A DNA stretch of 64,000 nt from Thalassotalea sp. PS06 (GCF_007197775.1 NZ_CP041638.1:1674001-1738000); one strand, 5' to 3'. Counted from the stretch's first letter, positions 9,735 to 18,925 are shown. Translations and numbers: made by a program. The notes: generated by a model not told the origin, from the letters alone.

Positions 9735-11586
9735 CTGCGCCCCCTTTGACGACCCTTTGGCGAATAGGTGCTATTTTCCGTGCATTGTTAATATTGTCGA
9801 CCACCGCATCGGCGGTAAGCGATAAACCATCGTAATTTAATACCGATACCAGAGAGTGGGGTGAGGCATCCAACTCATTGATAAGCAAGGTTCGCATTTG
9901 TGCATCGCGGTTCTGTTCAATCACATAACAGTTATTGCGTTTGCGAATAAACTCAGCCACTTCCGGACCAAACGGGAATGCGCGAATCCGCATGGTGTCT
10001 ACCGTCAAATCCTGCTGTTGGAACTTATCGATGACTTCATCAATCACCTGAGCGCTAGTGCCAAAGTAAATCAGTGATATATCTGCAACCTGGCTTTGTT
10101 GAGTAATTTGCGCCTCAGGCACCAAAGACGCCGCGGTTTTAAATTTCTTCTCAAGGCGCTCCATATTATCAACATAATCCTCCGAGCGTTCGCTGTAGAC
10201 CGCATTGCGGTTACGTGAAGTGCCTCTGGTAAAGAAAGCACCTTTATTCGGATGAGTGCCTGCTAGCGTTCTTGGACAGATACCATCGTCGTCCACATCC
10301 TGATAACGACCATAATGGCTTAACGCTTCCAGCTGCTCCTCACTGAGTACTTTCCCTAAATCGTATTGGCGGTCATCATCCCATTGAAACGGCTGACACA
10401 GATGATCGTTCATGCCCAAATCGAGATCGCTCATTAAAATCACCGCTGTTTGTAGGCGATCAGCCAAATCAAAAGCGATGGTGGTTAGCTCGAAACATTC
10501 TGTAGGGCATTTGGGAAACAACAATACATGCTTGGTATCACCATGGGAGGCATAAGCACAGGCAAGAATATCCGATTGCTGGGTGCGTGTTGGCATTCCC
10601 GTCGATGGCCCTGCCCGTTGTATATTCATTAACACCACCGGGACTTCGGCAAAATAAGACAGGCCGAGAAACTCTGTCATTAACGAAACCCCGGGGCCAC
10701 TGGTTGCGGTAAAGCTGCGAGCACCATTCCAGCCGCCACCTAAAGCAATACCTATGGCCGCCAGTTCATCTTCAGCCTGAACGATAGCGTAGTTTTTCTT
10801 ACCTGTGGCTGGGTCAATTCTGAGCCGCTCACAGTAACTGGCAAATTTTTCAATCACCGATGTCGATGGGGTAATAGGGTACCAACCGACCACGGTAGCA
10901 CCGGCATAGACAGAGCCAAGTGCACAGCCTGTGTTGCCATCGACGAGGATTTGTTCACCAATTAAATCTCTGCGTTCAACCCGAAATGGTAGCGGACATT
11001 GAAAATGGGTATGGGCATACTGATAACCAAGCTCTAACGCAAAGATATTTGGAGTGATCAGCTTTTCTTTACCTTTAAACTGATCGCTGACTAAAGATTT
11101 CAGCACATCAAATTCGATATCCAATAATGCCGCCAGGGCGCCAACGTAAATCACGTTCTTAAATAGTTGCCTTAACCTTGGGTCCTGATATTCCTTCAGG
11201 CAAATCTCCGCAATAGGAATGCCTAAGGTAGTAACGCCTTCGGCAAGTTCGGAAAACTCGGGTTCCCGGCTATTGTCATAAAGCAGGTAGCTGCCAGATT
11301 TTAAATCCTGTAAATCACGGTAAAAGCTTTGCGAATTCATTGCCACCATAATATCTGCAGGGCCTTCACGACGACCCAGGAAACCGCGCTCATTAATTCT
11401 GACTTCATACCAGGTAGGCGAGCCCTGAATATTCGATGGAAAGATATTTTTAGCGCTTACCGGAATGCCCATGCGCATAATGGCTTTGGCAAACATGTGG
11501 TTGGCACTGGCAGACCCTGTGCCGTTAGTGTTGGCAAAACGGACAACAAAATCATTGGTTTTGAGCTTATTATTCTTGTTCGTCAT
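9721..11586 (-). CDS. korA: 2-oxoacid:ferredoxin oxidoreductase, fused gamma-alpha subunit
   Basis: 621 residues. Residues about 10-195 are the gamma (CoA/ketoisovalerate-type) domain, with NTNGTGSASANHMF. From about 210 the alpha pyrimidine-binding domain follows, with YPITPSTSVIEKF, QAEDELAAIG and SGPGVSLMTEF; domain II is near the C-terminus. This gamma-alpha fusion is common for aerobic KorA. It pairs with the TPP subunit encoded immediately downstream and overlaps the upstream flavoprotein gene by 4 bp. The complex has no ferredoxin domain of its own; 4Fe-4S sites are provided by the third protein of the operon. Confidence 0.9.
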   Translation of the reverse strand: MTNKNNKLKTNDFVVRFANTNGTGSASANHMFAKAIMRMGIPVSAKNIFPSNIQGSPTWYEVRINERGFLGRREGPADIMVAMNSQSFYRDLQDLKSGSYLLYDNSREPEFSELAEGVTTLGIPIAEICLKEYQDPRLRQLFKNVIYVGALAALLDIEFDVLKSLVSDQFKGKEKLITPNIFALELGYQYAHTHFQCPLPFRVERRDLIGEQILVDGNTGCALGSVYAGATVVGWYPITPSTSVIEKFASYCERLRIDPATGKKNYAIVQAEDELAAIGIALGGGWNGARSFTATSGPGVSLMTEFLGLSYFAEVPVVLMNIQRAGPSTGMPTRTQQSDILACAYASHGDTKHVLLFPKCPTECFELTTIAFDLADRLQTAVILMSDLDLGMNDHLCQPFQWDDDRQYDLGKVLSEEQLEALSHYGRYQDVDDDGICPRTLAGTHPNKGAFFTRGTSRNRNAVYSERSEDYVDNMERLEKKFKTAASLVPEAQITQQSQVADISLIYFGTSAQVIDEVIDKFQQQDLTVDTMRIRAFPFGPEVAEFIRKRNNCYVIEQNRDAQMRTLLINELDASPHSLVSVLNYDGLSLTADAVVDNINNARKIAPIRQRVVKGGADELR

Positions 11587-13370
11587 TTGATGGTCGCCTC
11601 GATGTTGCTAAGGATCAGCTTTTGCATGTCCCAGGCGCCGGTTGGGCAGCGCTCGGCGCAGAGGCCGCAATGAACACACACATCTTCATCTTTCACCATA
11701 ATATTGCCGGTGTTGAGACTGTCGGATATAAAGTAATCCTGATCAGGATCAGCTTTCTCCACCCGTAATTTACCCTGCAGTATCTGATTGGCGTCACCTG
11801 GTTGGCGAACATCGTCAATAAAGTTAATGCAATCAAGCGGACAGATATCTTCGCAGGCAGAGCATTCAATACATTTGGACTCGGTAAACACGGTTTGAAT
11901 ATCGCAATTTAAACATCGCTGCGCTTCTTTTAGGGCAAGCTGTTCATCAAATCCCAGTTCCACTTCCGTGGCTAATTCCTTACTTGCCTCTTGCCAGTCC
12001 ACATGGGGAACATTGCGACGTTGATGATGTTCAATCTGATTGTCATATCGCCATTCATGCATGCCCATTTTTTGGCTTACCAGATTAAAATCACTCTCTG
12101 GCCGGTTCGCTGGGTTTTTACCCTGGCAGAATAAATCAATTGAAATGGCTGCTTTATGACCATGGGCCACGGCGGTAATGATATTTTCTGGCCCATAAGC
12201 TGAATCACCACCGAAGAACACCTTAGGTAGGGTAGATTGTAAAGTTAGTTTGTTAAGAACCGGCTGCGCCCAGTCGTTAAACTGCAAGCCAATATCCCGT
12301 TCAATCCAGGGGAAGCTGGTATCCTGGCCAATAGCAACCAGTACTAAATCGCAATCTACACGGATGATTTCTCCGGTAGGGGTTAAGGTTCGGTTGCTGG
12401 ATTTATCGTAACTGGAAATTACTTTTTCAAACGATACTTGAATCGAACCATCGTCGTTTTTCTTATATTCCAGTGGGCTATGATCCGGCATGATGGCAAT
12501 GCTCTCTGCCATCGCGTCTTCTTTTTCCCAGGGCGATGCCTTCATCGCTTCAAAGCTGGAACGTACCAAAACCTTCACATCAGTGGCACCGAGGCGTTTA
12601 GCTGTGCGGCAACAATCCATGGCGGTATTACCGCCACCTAAAACCACAACGCGTTTCGGTGCTTCATCAATATGTTCGAAACTAACACCGGATAGCCAGT
12701 CAATGCCGATTTGGATATTGTCTTTACAGTCTTCATAACCGGGTAAGCCCAAATGACGGCCTTTCGGCGCACCGGTACCAATAAATACCGCGTTATAGTT
12801 TTTACTCAGCAAGCTATCAAGGCTTTCGATGGGGTGATTAAAAAAGCCATTTACGCCCATATCAAGAATGTAATTTAGCTCTTCGTCTAATACGTCATGG
12901 GGAAGACGGAACTGGGGAATTTGCGTTCGCATCATGCCGCCGGCTTTACCGTCACGCTCAAACATATCGATTTGATACCCTAGCGGCAGCAAGTCGCGAG
13001 CAACGGTTAATGATGCAGGGCCGGCGCCAACTAAGGCAATGCGTTTACCATTTTTTTGTTCGGGCACTGCAGGTAGCCTGTCGGTGATATCGTCTTTGTA
13101 ATCGGCCGTTACCCGTTTTAAGCGACAAATAGCAACGGCTTTATCTTCTACCCGGGTGCGTCGGCAAGCTGGCTCACAGGGACGATCGCATACGCGACCT
13201 AAAATACCGGGAAAAACATTGGATTCCCAATTTAGCATGTAGGCATCGCTGTAGCGTTTTTGAGTAATAAGACGAATGTATTCTGGCACAGGCGTGTGTG
13301 CTGGGCAGGCGTGTTGGCAATCAACGACTTTCAGGTAGTGCTGATAGTGGTTTACGTCGGTCTTTTTCAA
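11583..13370 (-). CDS. GltD-like NAD(P)/FAD oxidoreductase with C-terminal ferredoxin domain
   Basis: 595 residues from a TTG start with AGGGG upstream. The N-terminal Fe-S region (CQHACPAHTPVPEYI, CDRPCEPACRR) matches glutamate synthase small subunit-like proteins. FAD and NAD(P) Rossmann motifs follow (VGAGPASLTVARDL at about 110; GGGNTAMDC at about 245) and the FAD-closing motif FFGGDSAYGPENI. The C-terminus carries two 4Fe-4S sites (CIECSACEDICP and CVHCGLCAERCP). It is first in the operon with korAB, so it probably passes electrons between ferredoxin centres and NAD(P)H. No glutamate synthase large subunit is adjacent. Confidence 0.88.
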   Translation of the reverse strand: MKKTDVNHYQHYLKVVDCQHACPAHTPVPEYIRLITQKRYSDAYMLNWESNVFPGILGRVCDRPCEPACRRTRVEDKAVAICRLKRVTADYKDDITDRLPAVPEQKNGKRIALVGAGPASLTVARDLLPLGYQIDMFERDGKAGGMMRTQIPQFRLPHDVLDEELNYILDMGVNGFFNHPIESLDSLLSKNYNAVFIGTGAPKGRHLGLPGYEDCKDNIQIGIDWLSGVSFEHIDEAPKRVVVLGGGNTAMDCCRTAKRLGATDVKVLVRSSFEAMKASPWEKEDAMAESIAIMPDHSPLEYKKNDDGSIQVSFEKVISSYDKSSNRTLTPTGEIIRVDCDLVLVAIGQDTSFPWIERDIGLQFNDWAQPVLNKLTLQSTLPKVFFGGDSAYGPENIITAVAHGHKAAISIDLFCQGKNPANRPESDFNLVSQKMGMHEWRYDNQIEHHQRRNVPHVDWQEASKELATEVELGFDEQLALKEAQRCLNCDIQTVFTESKCIECSACEDICPLDCINFIDDVRQPGDANQILQGKLRVEKADPDQDYFISDSLNTGNIMVKDEDVCVHCGLCAERCPTGAWDMQKLILSNIEATIK

Positions 13371-13486
13371 AGTTTCCCCTGATCATTATTGTGAACCGAT
13401 AATTTAACTGTACACAAAATAATCAGTTGCCGCACTATTTAGGTGCGGCAGAATATTTAAAAGACTGTTGACTAATCCTTACAGGG

Positions 13487-13981
13487 TTAATGTTGAGGGA
13501 CCAAGCGGCCAGCTGTCTGGCTTACAAGCAGGGTGACGAGTAGCGCTACAACCAATCCAGTTGCCATGGCGCTCAGTTCAATCGGCAGCGAAAACTGGTA
13601 ATCGTTGAGGGTCGCTTTGGCGATATTCGAGTCCATATCGATGAAGAAATAATAAAGCTGTTGGATGTATTCGCCTTCCGTCAATTTGCCGAGGTGACTT
13701 TTCAACTGGGCAATACGGTCAATTAAATTCAGTACCAGCTCGGCGCTGGCATTAACACCGGGATCGGTACTTGCGCGATAGGCCGATAACAGTTGCGTTA
13801 AATCACCCTGATGGTATTTGTCAGCAATACTTTGAAAGTTCAGTAGCTGAATTTGTGCCTCTTCGACATGGCCGGAAAGCCGCTGACGATAGGCGTTGAT
13901 AAATGCAGGCACCTGCATCCCAAGAATGAATGTCAGAGTGAAAATGATTCGGTCGAAAATACTGGCGATAAAACGAAACAC
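13487..13981 (-). CDS. DUF2937 family membrane protein
   Basis: 164 residues, probably from a GTG start at 13981. A hydrophobic segment at about 10-28 and another near 135-158 bracket a helical extracytoplasmic region. The pattern FDRIIFTLTFILGMQVPAFINAY at the N-terminus matches my recollection of DUF2937. Function unknown. It stands alone between the kor operon and the divergent DUF1415 gene. Confidence 0.75.
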   Translation of the reverse strand: MFRFIASIFDRIIFTLTFILGMQVPAFINAYRQRLSGHVEEAQIQLLNFQSIADKYHQGDLTQLLSAYRASTDPGVNASAELVLNLIDRIAQLKSHLGKLTEGEYIQQLYYFFIDMDSNIAKATLNDYQFSLPIELSAMATGLVVALLVTLLVSQTAGRLVPQH

Positions 13982-14133
13982 GTGACGATTTCTCTTTTTG
14001 TTATTGATTGAAACCTATGCATCTCATACTACATGGTGAGTATTGATAATGCCATTGGCTTTATTTCTGACTATAGTGCACAACCAGTGATATAATCCCA
14101 GACCGTATTTTCCCAATTCACAATTGCTTGTTT

Positions 14134-14682
14134 ATGAACGAACAACACATCATTAGCCAATGTCAGCGCTGGGTCGAGGACATAGTCGTCGATTTAAACT
14201 TCTGCCCCTTTGCAAAAAAAGAGGTTATTAATCAGACCATTCGTTATCAGGTTGGTTCCGATTTAGACAACGAGCAGGCATTAACCCTATTCGCTGAAGA
14301 ATTAGCGCACCTGCAAAATCATTCGGACGTTGAAACTACATTATTGATTCTTGCCGACGGCTTCTCGTTTTTTGATGACTTTATGCAATTGGTTGATTTG
14401 GCACAGCAGTGGATAAAGATGAGCAAATTAGAAGGCATTTTCCAAATTGCGACATTCCATCCCGATTATTGTTTTGCTGATGTTTCTGAAGATGATGTCA
14501 GCAATTATACCAACCGTGCGCCTTGGCCAATTCTGCATATTCTCAGGGAAGAGTCGATGTCTCGAGCCGTTGATGTCCATCCGGATCCGGAAGGGATCCC
14601 AGAGCGCAATATCGCTTTATGCGAACAAAAAGGTCGACAATTTTTCGTCGAGTACTTAGCATCTTTGCATCAACAAAAATAA
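14134..14682 (+). CDS. DUF1415 domain-containing protein
   Basis: 182 residues from the ATG at 14134 (an upstream TTG at 14128 is less likely). The family pattern WVEDIVVDLNFCPFAKKE at the N-terminus, ATFHPDYCFA in the middle and NRAPWPILHILREESM are typical of DUF1415. The protein is soluble and uncharacterised. The next gene, a LysE-type exporter, begins 26 bp downstream and may be cotranscribed. Confidence 0.88.
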   Translation: MNEQHIISQCQRWVEDIVVDLNFCPFAKKEVINQTIRYQVGSDLDNEQALTLFAEELAHLQNHSDVETTLLILADGFSFFDDFMQLVDLAQQWIKMSKLEGIFQIATFHPDYCFADVSEDDVSNYTNRAPWPILHILREESMSRAVDVHPDPEGIPERNIALCEQKGRQFFVEYLASLHQQK

Positions 14683-14708
14683 TTCGATATTTCAAAGTAA
14701 ATTCAAAC

Positions 14709-15344
14709 ATGACAGCTTATTGGCAGGAATTTCTAACCATTGCCGTGGTGCACTTTTTAGCGGTGGCCAGCCCAGGTCCGGATTTCGCTATTGTACTAAA
14801 GCAAAGTCTTACCCGGGGTAGACAATACGCCATATTAACCAGTTTAGGGGTAGGGACGGGCATTGGATTACACGTTGCCTACTCGCTTTTGGGTATCGGC
14901 ATTATCATTGCTTCCAATCCAGATTACATTCGCTGGCTAAGCCTGATTGCGGCCGCTTATCTCGCTTATCTCGGTTGGGGTGGATTACGCGCAAAAGCTG
15001 AAAACGGTGAACTTGTGCAGGTTTCTGAACAGAAAAATCCGCAGCAACAGTCTAAGTTTCGTGCCTTTTCCTTAGGCTTTATTGTCAATGGATTAAACGT
15101 AAAAGCGACGATGTTTTTTGTCGCATTGTTTTCTGTTGTTGTTTCCATAGATACACCGCTTTGGATAAAAGCATCCTATGGCGTGTATATGATGATCGCT
15201 ACCGCGGCCTGGTTTTGCCTGGTCTCATGGCTATTTACCATTGAGCGCTATCAGCAAAAACTGCAAAACAACCGTCACATTATTGAGCGAGTGATGGGTG
15301 TGGTATTAATTTTATTGGCGGCGCGAATTGTCTGGCAGTTGTAA
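14709..15344 (+). CDS. LysE/RhtB-family amino acid exporter
   Basis: 211 residues from the ATG at 14709; the reading frame is open further upstream, but that part overlaps DUF1415 and lacks family similarity. About six membrane segments are visible. The family signature SPGPDFAIVLKQSLTRG lies in the first loop. LysE/RhtB proteins export amino acids or small metabolites, driven by the proton gradient. Substrate unknown. A second family member is encoded at 40659-41285. Confidence 0.88.
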   Translation: MTAYWQEFLTIAVVHFLAVASPGPDFAIVLKQSLTRGRQYAILTSLGVGTGIGLHVAYSLLGIGIIIASNPDYIRWLSLIAAAYLAYLGWGGLRAKAENGELVQVSEQKNPQQQSKFRAFSLGFIVNGLNVKATMFFVALFSVVVSIDTPLWIKASYGVYMMIATAAWFCLVSWLFTIERYQQKLQNNRHIIERVMGVVLILLAARIVWQL

Positions 15345-15593
15345 GTATCAACAAGTCGTAAAAAATTGGTTAATCATTCCACCGACTTTCGGCGAAAATC
15401 GTCGATATTACACTTAATTACAATCAAGTCAGAGTTTATCAAGGTGAGATTTGTTAACATCTAAGGTATAATCGCAAACATTTATCAGGGGTTGTTGATC
15501 TTTTGAGGTTATTTTCAAGGTACAGCAACCTATAAACTTTATTAAACAAAATTCGGTCTGTAGTTATCAACAGGCCCTAGATAATAAAACTGA

Positions 15594-16385
15594 ATGAACG
15601 AAAAGCGCTATATCCAGATTGGCGGCAGTCCTGAAAAAGCCGTTACCGGTGACTATGAAATCGATGTTGCCGGCACAATAAAAGAAGCCTGGAAACTTAC
15701 CCAAACCAGTAAGCAGTCCGTTGTTGTGGCATTGTTTATGATCCTGTCTATTTCGATGACAGCATTTGTGCTGTTCGCCGAAGCCATGGGTGGTTTTGAA
15801 TTGGTTCTAGCCGATCAGGGACGTCTTTTCGCAATAAATATGGTGTTGACCACTTTACTTTCTCCGTTGGTTGCCGGATTGGAAATGATGGGTATTTCCT
15901 ACGCCATCGGTATGCAATCACGACCATCGATGATTTTCTCTTTCCTGAGAAAAAGCGCCTACATTGCCTTAACCAGTTTGATCGTTAGTTGTATGACTAG
16001 CTTGGGGATGCAGTTACTATTGATACCAGGTATCTACCTTGGCGTAGCCTTGTCATTAACAGCGCCTTTAGTGGTAGAGAAAAACCTGAGTCCAAACCAG
16101 GCCATTATCCTGTCGTTAAAAGCCACGCGTTTCCAATGGTTTAAGCTGTTCCAGGTTTACCTGTTTGCCTTTGCCATCACCCTGCCTGTGGTATTCATTG
16201 TTGCTTTACTTGCGCAAAGCGTAGGTGTTATTCCAGCGGTTGTAGTAGCTGTGCTTGGTGTTACCTGGATTGCACCATTTTTCTATTATCTGAAAGGTAT
16301 TTTATACCGTCAGATATTTGGTGTGCGCATGGAGGTGCTTGATGACAATGCCGGAACGCCGGGCGAAAGTTACTTTTCTGCCTGA
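15594..16385 (+). CDS. Uncharacterised multi-pass membrane protein
   Basis: 263 residues. A short cytoplasmic N-terminus is followed by about six hydrophobic segments (from residues 45, 80, 125, 145, 190 and 215). It ends 10 bp before bax and probably starts an operon bax-DUF2987-sigZ. It resembles the loosely defined DUF975/YciC-like group of integral membrane proteins, but I cannot assign it firmly. Function unknown. Confidence 0.7.
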   Translation: MNEKRYIQIGGSPEKAVTGDYEIDVAGTIKEAWKLTQTSKQSVVVALFMILSISMTAFVLFAEAMGGFELVLADQGRLFAINMVLTTLLSPLVAGLEMMGISYAIGMQSRPSMIFSFLRKSAYIALTSLIVSCMTSLGMQLLLIPGIYLGVALSLTAPLVVEKNLSPNQAIILSLKATRFQWFKLFQVYLFAFAITLPVVFIVALLAQSVGVIPAVVVAVLGVTWIAPFFYYLKGILYRQIFGVRMEVLDDNAGTPGESYFSA

Positions 16386-16395
16386 TCACATCGTC

Positions 16396-17226
16396 ATGAA
16401 AAAGTTATTTCTTACTATCATTGCTCTGGCATCTGGGTACCTGCTGATACAGCCAATCTACTATTGGTCGCAACAACCCGATCCTGGCGCTATTGCGGCA
16501 AAACCTGAAGACACGACTTCGGTGTCTGGTGAATCTAAAACCATTCGCTATCACAACGTAGATATTCCTGATTTCGCCAGTATTTCTGATGTTACCGAGC
16601 GAAAGAAACAATTCTTTGATTTCCTGCGTCCGGCTATTATCGCTGAGAATCAGCGCTTGTTATCGCTGCGTAAGCAAGTACTGGATAGCCAACAACAGTT
16701 TAATCAAAACCAGAATCTAACCCTGGAGCAGAAAGAGTTTATTGCACAAATGGTAGACATTTACTCGCTTGAGGCGAGTGACAACATGCCTGAACTGTTT
16801 GAACAGCTATTGCTGCGAGTTGATCAAATTCCAATGGAGTTGGTTTTGGTACAGGCCGCCAATGAATCGGCCTGGGGCAGTTCCCGGTTTGCTCAGCAAG
16901 GTTTGAATTTCTTCGGCTTATGGTGCTTTAAACGCAATTGCGGCATGGTGCCAAAAGGCCGTGATACCGGAGCTCGCCATGAAGTTGCTACCTTTGACAG
17001 TGTGCAGCAGATGCTCAGATTTTACTTCCATAACCTCAATAGCCACTATGCTTATGATATGTTCCGCTCAATCCGCGGACAATTACGGGCAAACGATCTG
17101 CCTCTGCAGGCAGATGTGTTAGCAACGGGGCTATTGCCATACTCGCAACGCGGTATCGATTACATTGTCGAAATTCATACCATGCTGCGTCAAAACAAAC
17201 GATATTTTAAAGCCGAAACAACGTGA
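16396..17226 (+). CDS. bax: Bax-type glucosaminidase
   Basis: 276 residues from the ATG at 16396, close to the length of E. coli Bax. An N-terminal signal/anchor segment (KKLFLTIIALASGYLLI) precedes a helical region and a glucosaminidase-type lysozyme fold with NESAWGSSRFAQQGLNFFG, where Glu of the NES block is the likely catalytic acid. It probably cleaves peptidoglycan glycans from the periplasmic side. The start was chosen over 16318 because the longer frame overlaps the upstream gene and lacks the signal at its N-terminus. Confidence 0.88.
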   Translation: MKKLFLTIIALASGYLLIQPIYYWSQQPDPGAIAAKPEDTTSVSGESKTIRYHNVDIPDFASISDVTERKKQFFDFLRPAIIAENQRLLSLRKQVLDSQQQFNQNQNLTLEQKEFIAQMVDIYSLEASDNMPELFEQLLLRVDQIPMELVLVQAANESAWGSSRFAQQGLNFFGLWCFKRNCGMVPKGRDTGARHEVATFDSVQQMLRFYFHNLNSHYAYDMFRSIRGQLRANDLPLQADVLATGLLPYSQRGIDYIVEIHTMLRQNKRYFKAETT

Positions 17227-17239
17227 CCCGATAAAAACT

Positions 17240-17893
17240 ATGATAAGAAAATTTGCGACTCTGCTGGTAATGGGTTTATTTAGCCTGTCTGCGCAAGCAC
17301 TCGATCTCGAATATAAGGGCTTTTATCAACGCCTTGATATTATTGAGGAAAATGAACTGGATAAAATTACCATGGGGTTTTATCTGGTGGATGCCTACAA
17401 CCGCGAGCGTTGTCATATCGATAAAGCATTTTTCTTTGGACCAGGCGTAAACGAGAAAGAAATTGATATTGCCGCCGATGGTCGCTTACAAATTCCTTAT
17501 GATAAGGAGCTCTACGATCGTTTCGCTGTATTAAGAGTGAATCTCAGCGATCCCGCACAGAACTGTACTTTACAGATGCAAATTCAGGTTAAAGATAATC
17601 AGAAAACAGAATTCAGCTTCGCTGAGTTATCTGTCTACCGTGAACAAATGCAATCTTTGGTGGATGAGTTTGGTGGTTTCTTATGGTTTATGATGCCAGA
17701 TGTGCAGGGACTGAACTTAAAAGTGGCCAGCGATAACACCCTGAGCTTTATTGATGACAGTTTAAAATCAGGTTTTAACTGTGAGGATTTACAATGTACC
17801 TTGCTGGTTGAAGAAGAGTTGACATCCAATCGTATGGCGTTGCAATTTAGCCAGCCGCCGGTGGTGATATCACCCTGGATCTCCAAGGATTAG
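17240..17893 (+). CDS. DUF2987 family exported protein
   Basis: 217 residues from the ATG at 17240. The signal peptide MIRKFATLLVMGLFSLSAQA has a clear cleavage site after AQA. The rest is soluble and beta-rich with a few cysteines (RCHIDK, NCTLQ, FNCEDLQC). It matches my memory of DUF2987 proteins of Alteromonadales and Vibrio. It lies 13 bp after bax and 16 bp before sigZ. Role unknown; position suggests an envelope function under common transcription. Confidence 0.75.
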   Translation: MIRKFATLLVMGLFSLSAQALDLEYKGFYQRLDIIEENELDKITMGFYLVDAYNRERCHIDKAFFFGPGVNEKEIDIAADGRLQIPYDKELYDRFAVLRVNLSDPAQNCTLQMQIQVKDNQKTEFSFAELSVYREQMQSLVDEFGGFLWFMMPDVQGLNLKVASDNTLSFIDDSLKSGFNCEDLQCTLLVEEELTSNRMALQFSQPPVVISPWISKD

Positions 17894-17909
17894 TTAATCA
17901 GGTAGCAAC

Positions 17910-18458
17910 ATGACAGCTAAGGCAGAAATCAGCATTGATATGGTTAGCATCTGGCAACAGTTTAGCGACCAGTTGAAGGGGTTTCTGCATAGCAAGGTAT
18001 CCGATGCCAATCAGGTGGAGGATTTACTGCAGGACATCCTGATCAAAAGCTATCAGCAATTATCCTCACTTAACGATATCTCGAAAATCAAACCCTGGCT
18101 GTTTCAAATCGCCAATCACACCATTATCGATTATTACCGCAAACAGGGACGAGACAGTAAGGTAGTTGCGTCAGGTATCGACGATAACGTACTAGATTCC
18201 CTCGCCAATGCTGATACCGAGGATTTCGAAAGCCCGTTAACTGGCCTTGAAGACTGCCTTGAGCCTTTCATCGAGGCTTTACCTAAAGAGTCGAGAGATA
18301 TCCTCACCGCCATCGATTTACATGGGCAAAGCCAGAAAGAATATGCCGAGCACCATGGCATTCCATATTCCACCTTAAAATCCCGCACCCAGAAAAGTCG
18401 TGAGTTACTCCGCGGCTTGTTTAATAGCAATCCCATCAAATTATTGCTCACTCAGTGA
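17910..18458 (+). CDS. sigZ: ECF sigma factor SigZ, C-terminus replaced by a MITE insertion
   Basis: 182 residues. Region 2 (VEDLLQDILIKSYQQLS, WLFQIANHTIIDYYRKQGR) and region 4 (PKESRDILTAIDLHGQSQKEYAEHHGIPYSTLKSR in two parts) identify the SigZ type of sigma-70 factor. The last genuine residues are LRGLFN. The following SNPIKLLLTQ and stop are encoded by a 263-bp mobile element that starts at 18425. Without it the frame continues NRCCQFELDAQGNMMEW, the characteristic SigZ tail, giving 199 residues. The DNA-binding regions are intact, so the truncated factor may still work. It closes a putative four-gene operon. Confidence 0.9.
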   Translation: MTAKAEISIDMVSIWQQFSDQLKGFLHSKVSDANQVEDLLQDILIKSYQQLSSLNDISKIKPWLFQIANHTIIDYYRKQGRDSKVVASGIDDNVLDSLANADTEDFESPLTGLEDCLEPFIEALPKESRDILTAIDLHGQSQKEYAEHHGIPYSTLKSRTQKSRELLRGLFNSNPIKLLLTQ

Positions 18459-18687
18459 GAATTTAAAGGCTTTTAGACAAGGCTTTGATTGCAGAGAATG
18501 GTCGCTCCATTGTCAAAATCAGTAACGCAGGATAAACGCCTTTAAAACTCACCCGTAGGGAGTTAGTGAGAGGCCCATTTACTGCCCTATATTTCATTAA
18601 TATAGAATGACTATATCAATAAAATCTATGTTGCAAATGAACCTCGGCCCTAACTCTGAGTTGTGCACAAACTTAATGTGATTGGTA
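18425..18687. mobile_element. 263-bp MITE-like element, copy 1, inserted in sigZ
   Basis: The element runs TAGCAATCCCAT...TGATTGGTA. The left end and the reverse complement of the right end agree (TAxCAATCCCATxAA against TACCAATCACATTAA). A TAA target duplication flanks it (18422-18424 and 18688-18690). A second copy at 43597-43859 has exactly the same length and differs at 6 positions. Internally, GTGAGAATTTAAAGGC can pair with GCCTTTAAAACTCAC about 70 bp later, so the transcript would be highly structured. No ORF; a transposase elsewhere must mobilise it. The 3-bp duplication and identical length are seen directly; the MITE label is inference. Confidence 0.88.
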
Positions 18688-18775
18688 TAACCGTTGTTGC
18701 CAGTTTGAATTAGACGCCCAGGGCAATATGATGGAATGGCATGAACGCTCTAAAGGTTGTGGTAAATCCTGCTGA
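18688..18775 (+). pseudogene. sigZ: Severed C-terminal tail of sigZ
   Basis: Reading from the right-hand target duplication, the frame gives N-R-CCQFELDAQGNMMEWHE and ends SKGCGKSC-stop at 18775. The CC-x-x-E-x-D-x-x-GN pattern is the known C-terminus of SigZ proteins. It joins in frame to codon 171 of sigZ when the element and one TAA are removed. Confidence 0.85.
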
Positions 18776-18818
18776 TTATTCTCCGGTCGTTTCCATTTTA
18801 TACAACCGATGAAGCGCT

Positions 18819-18867
18819 TAAATTTGACGTTAACTTATTGAAAAGGTTAATGTCTAAAAAGAGCGAG
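18819..18867 (+). repeat. Direct repeat upstream of orphan gene 1
   Basis: AAATTTGACGTTAAC, two variable bases, ATTGAAAAGGTTAATGTCT, then AAAGAGC. A close second copy at 19391-19437 lies on the other side of the orphan gene. Confidence 0.65.
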
Positions 18868-18925
18868 CTGCAGTCAGTTAGACCAACCTTCACGTATTCA
18901 ACCATAAGGATCAGGAAGAGTATTT

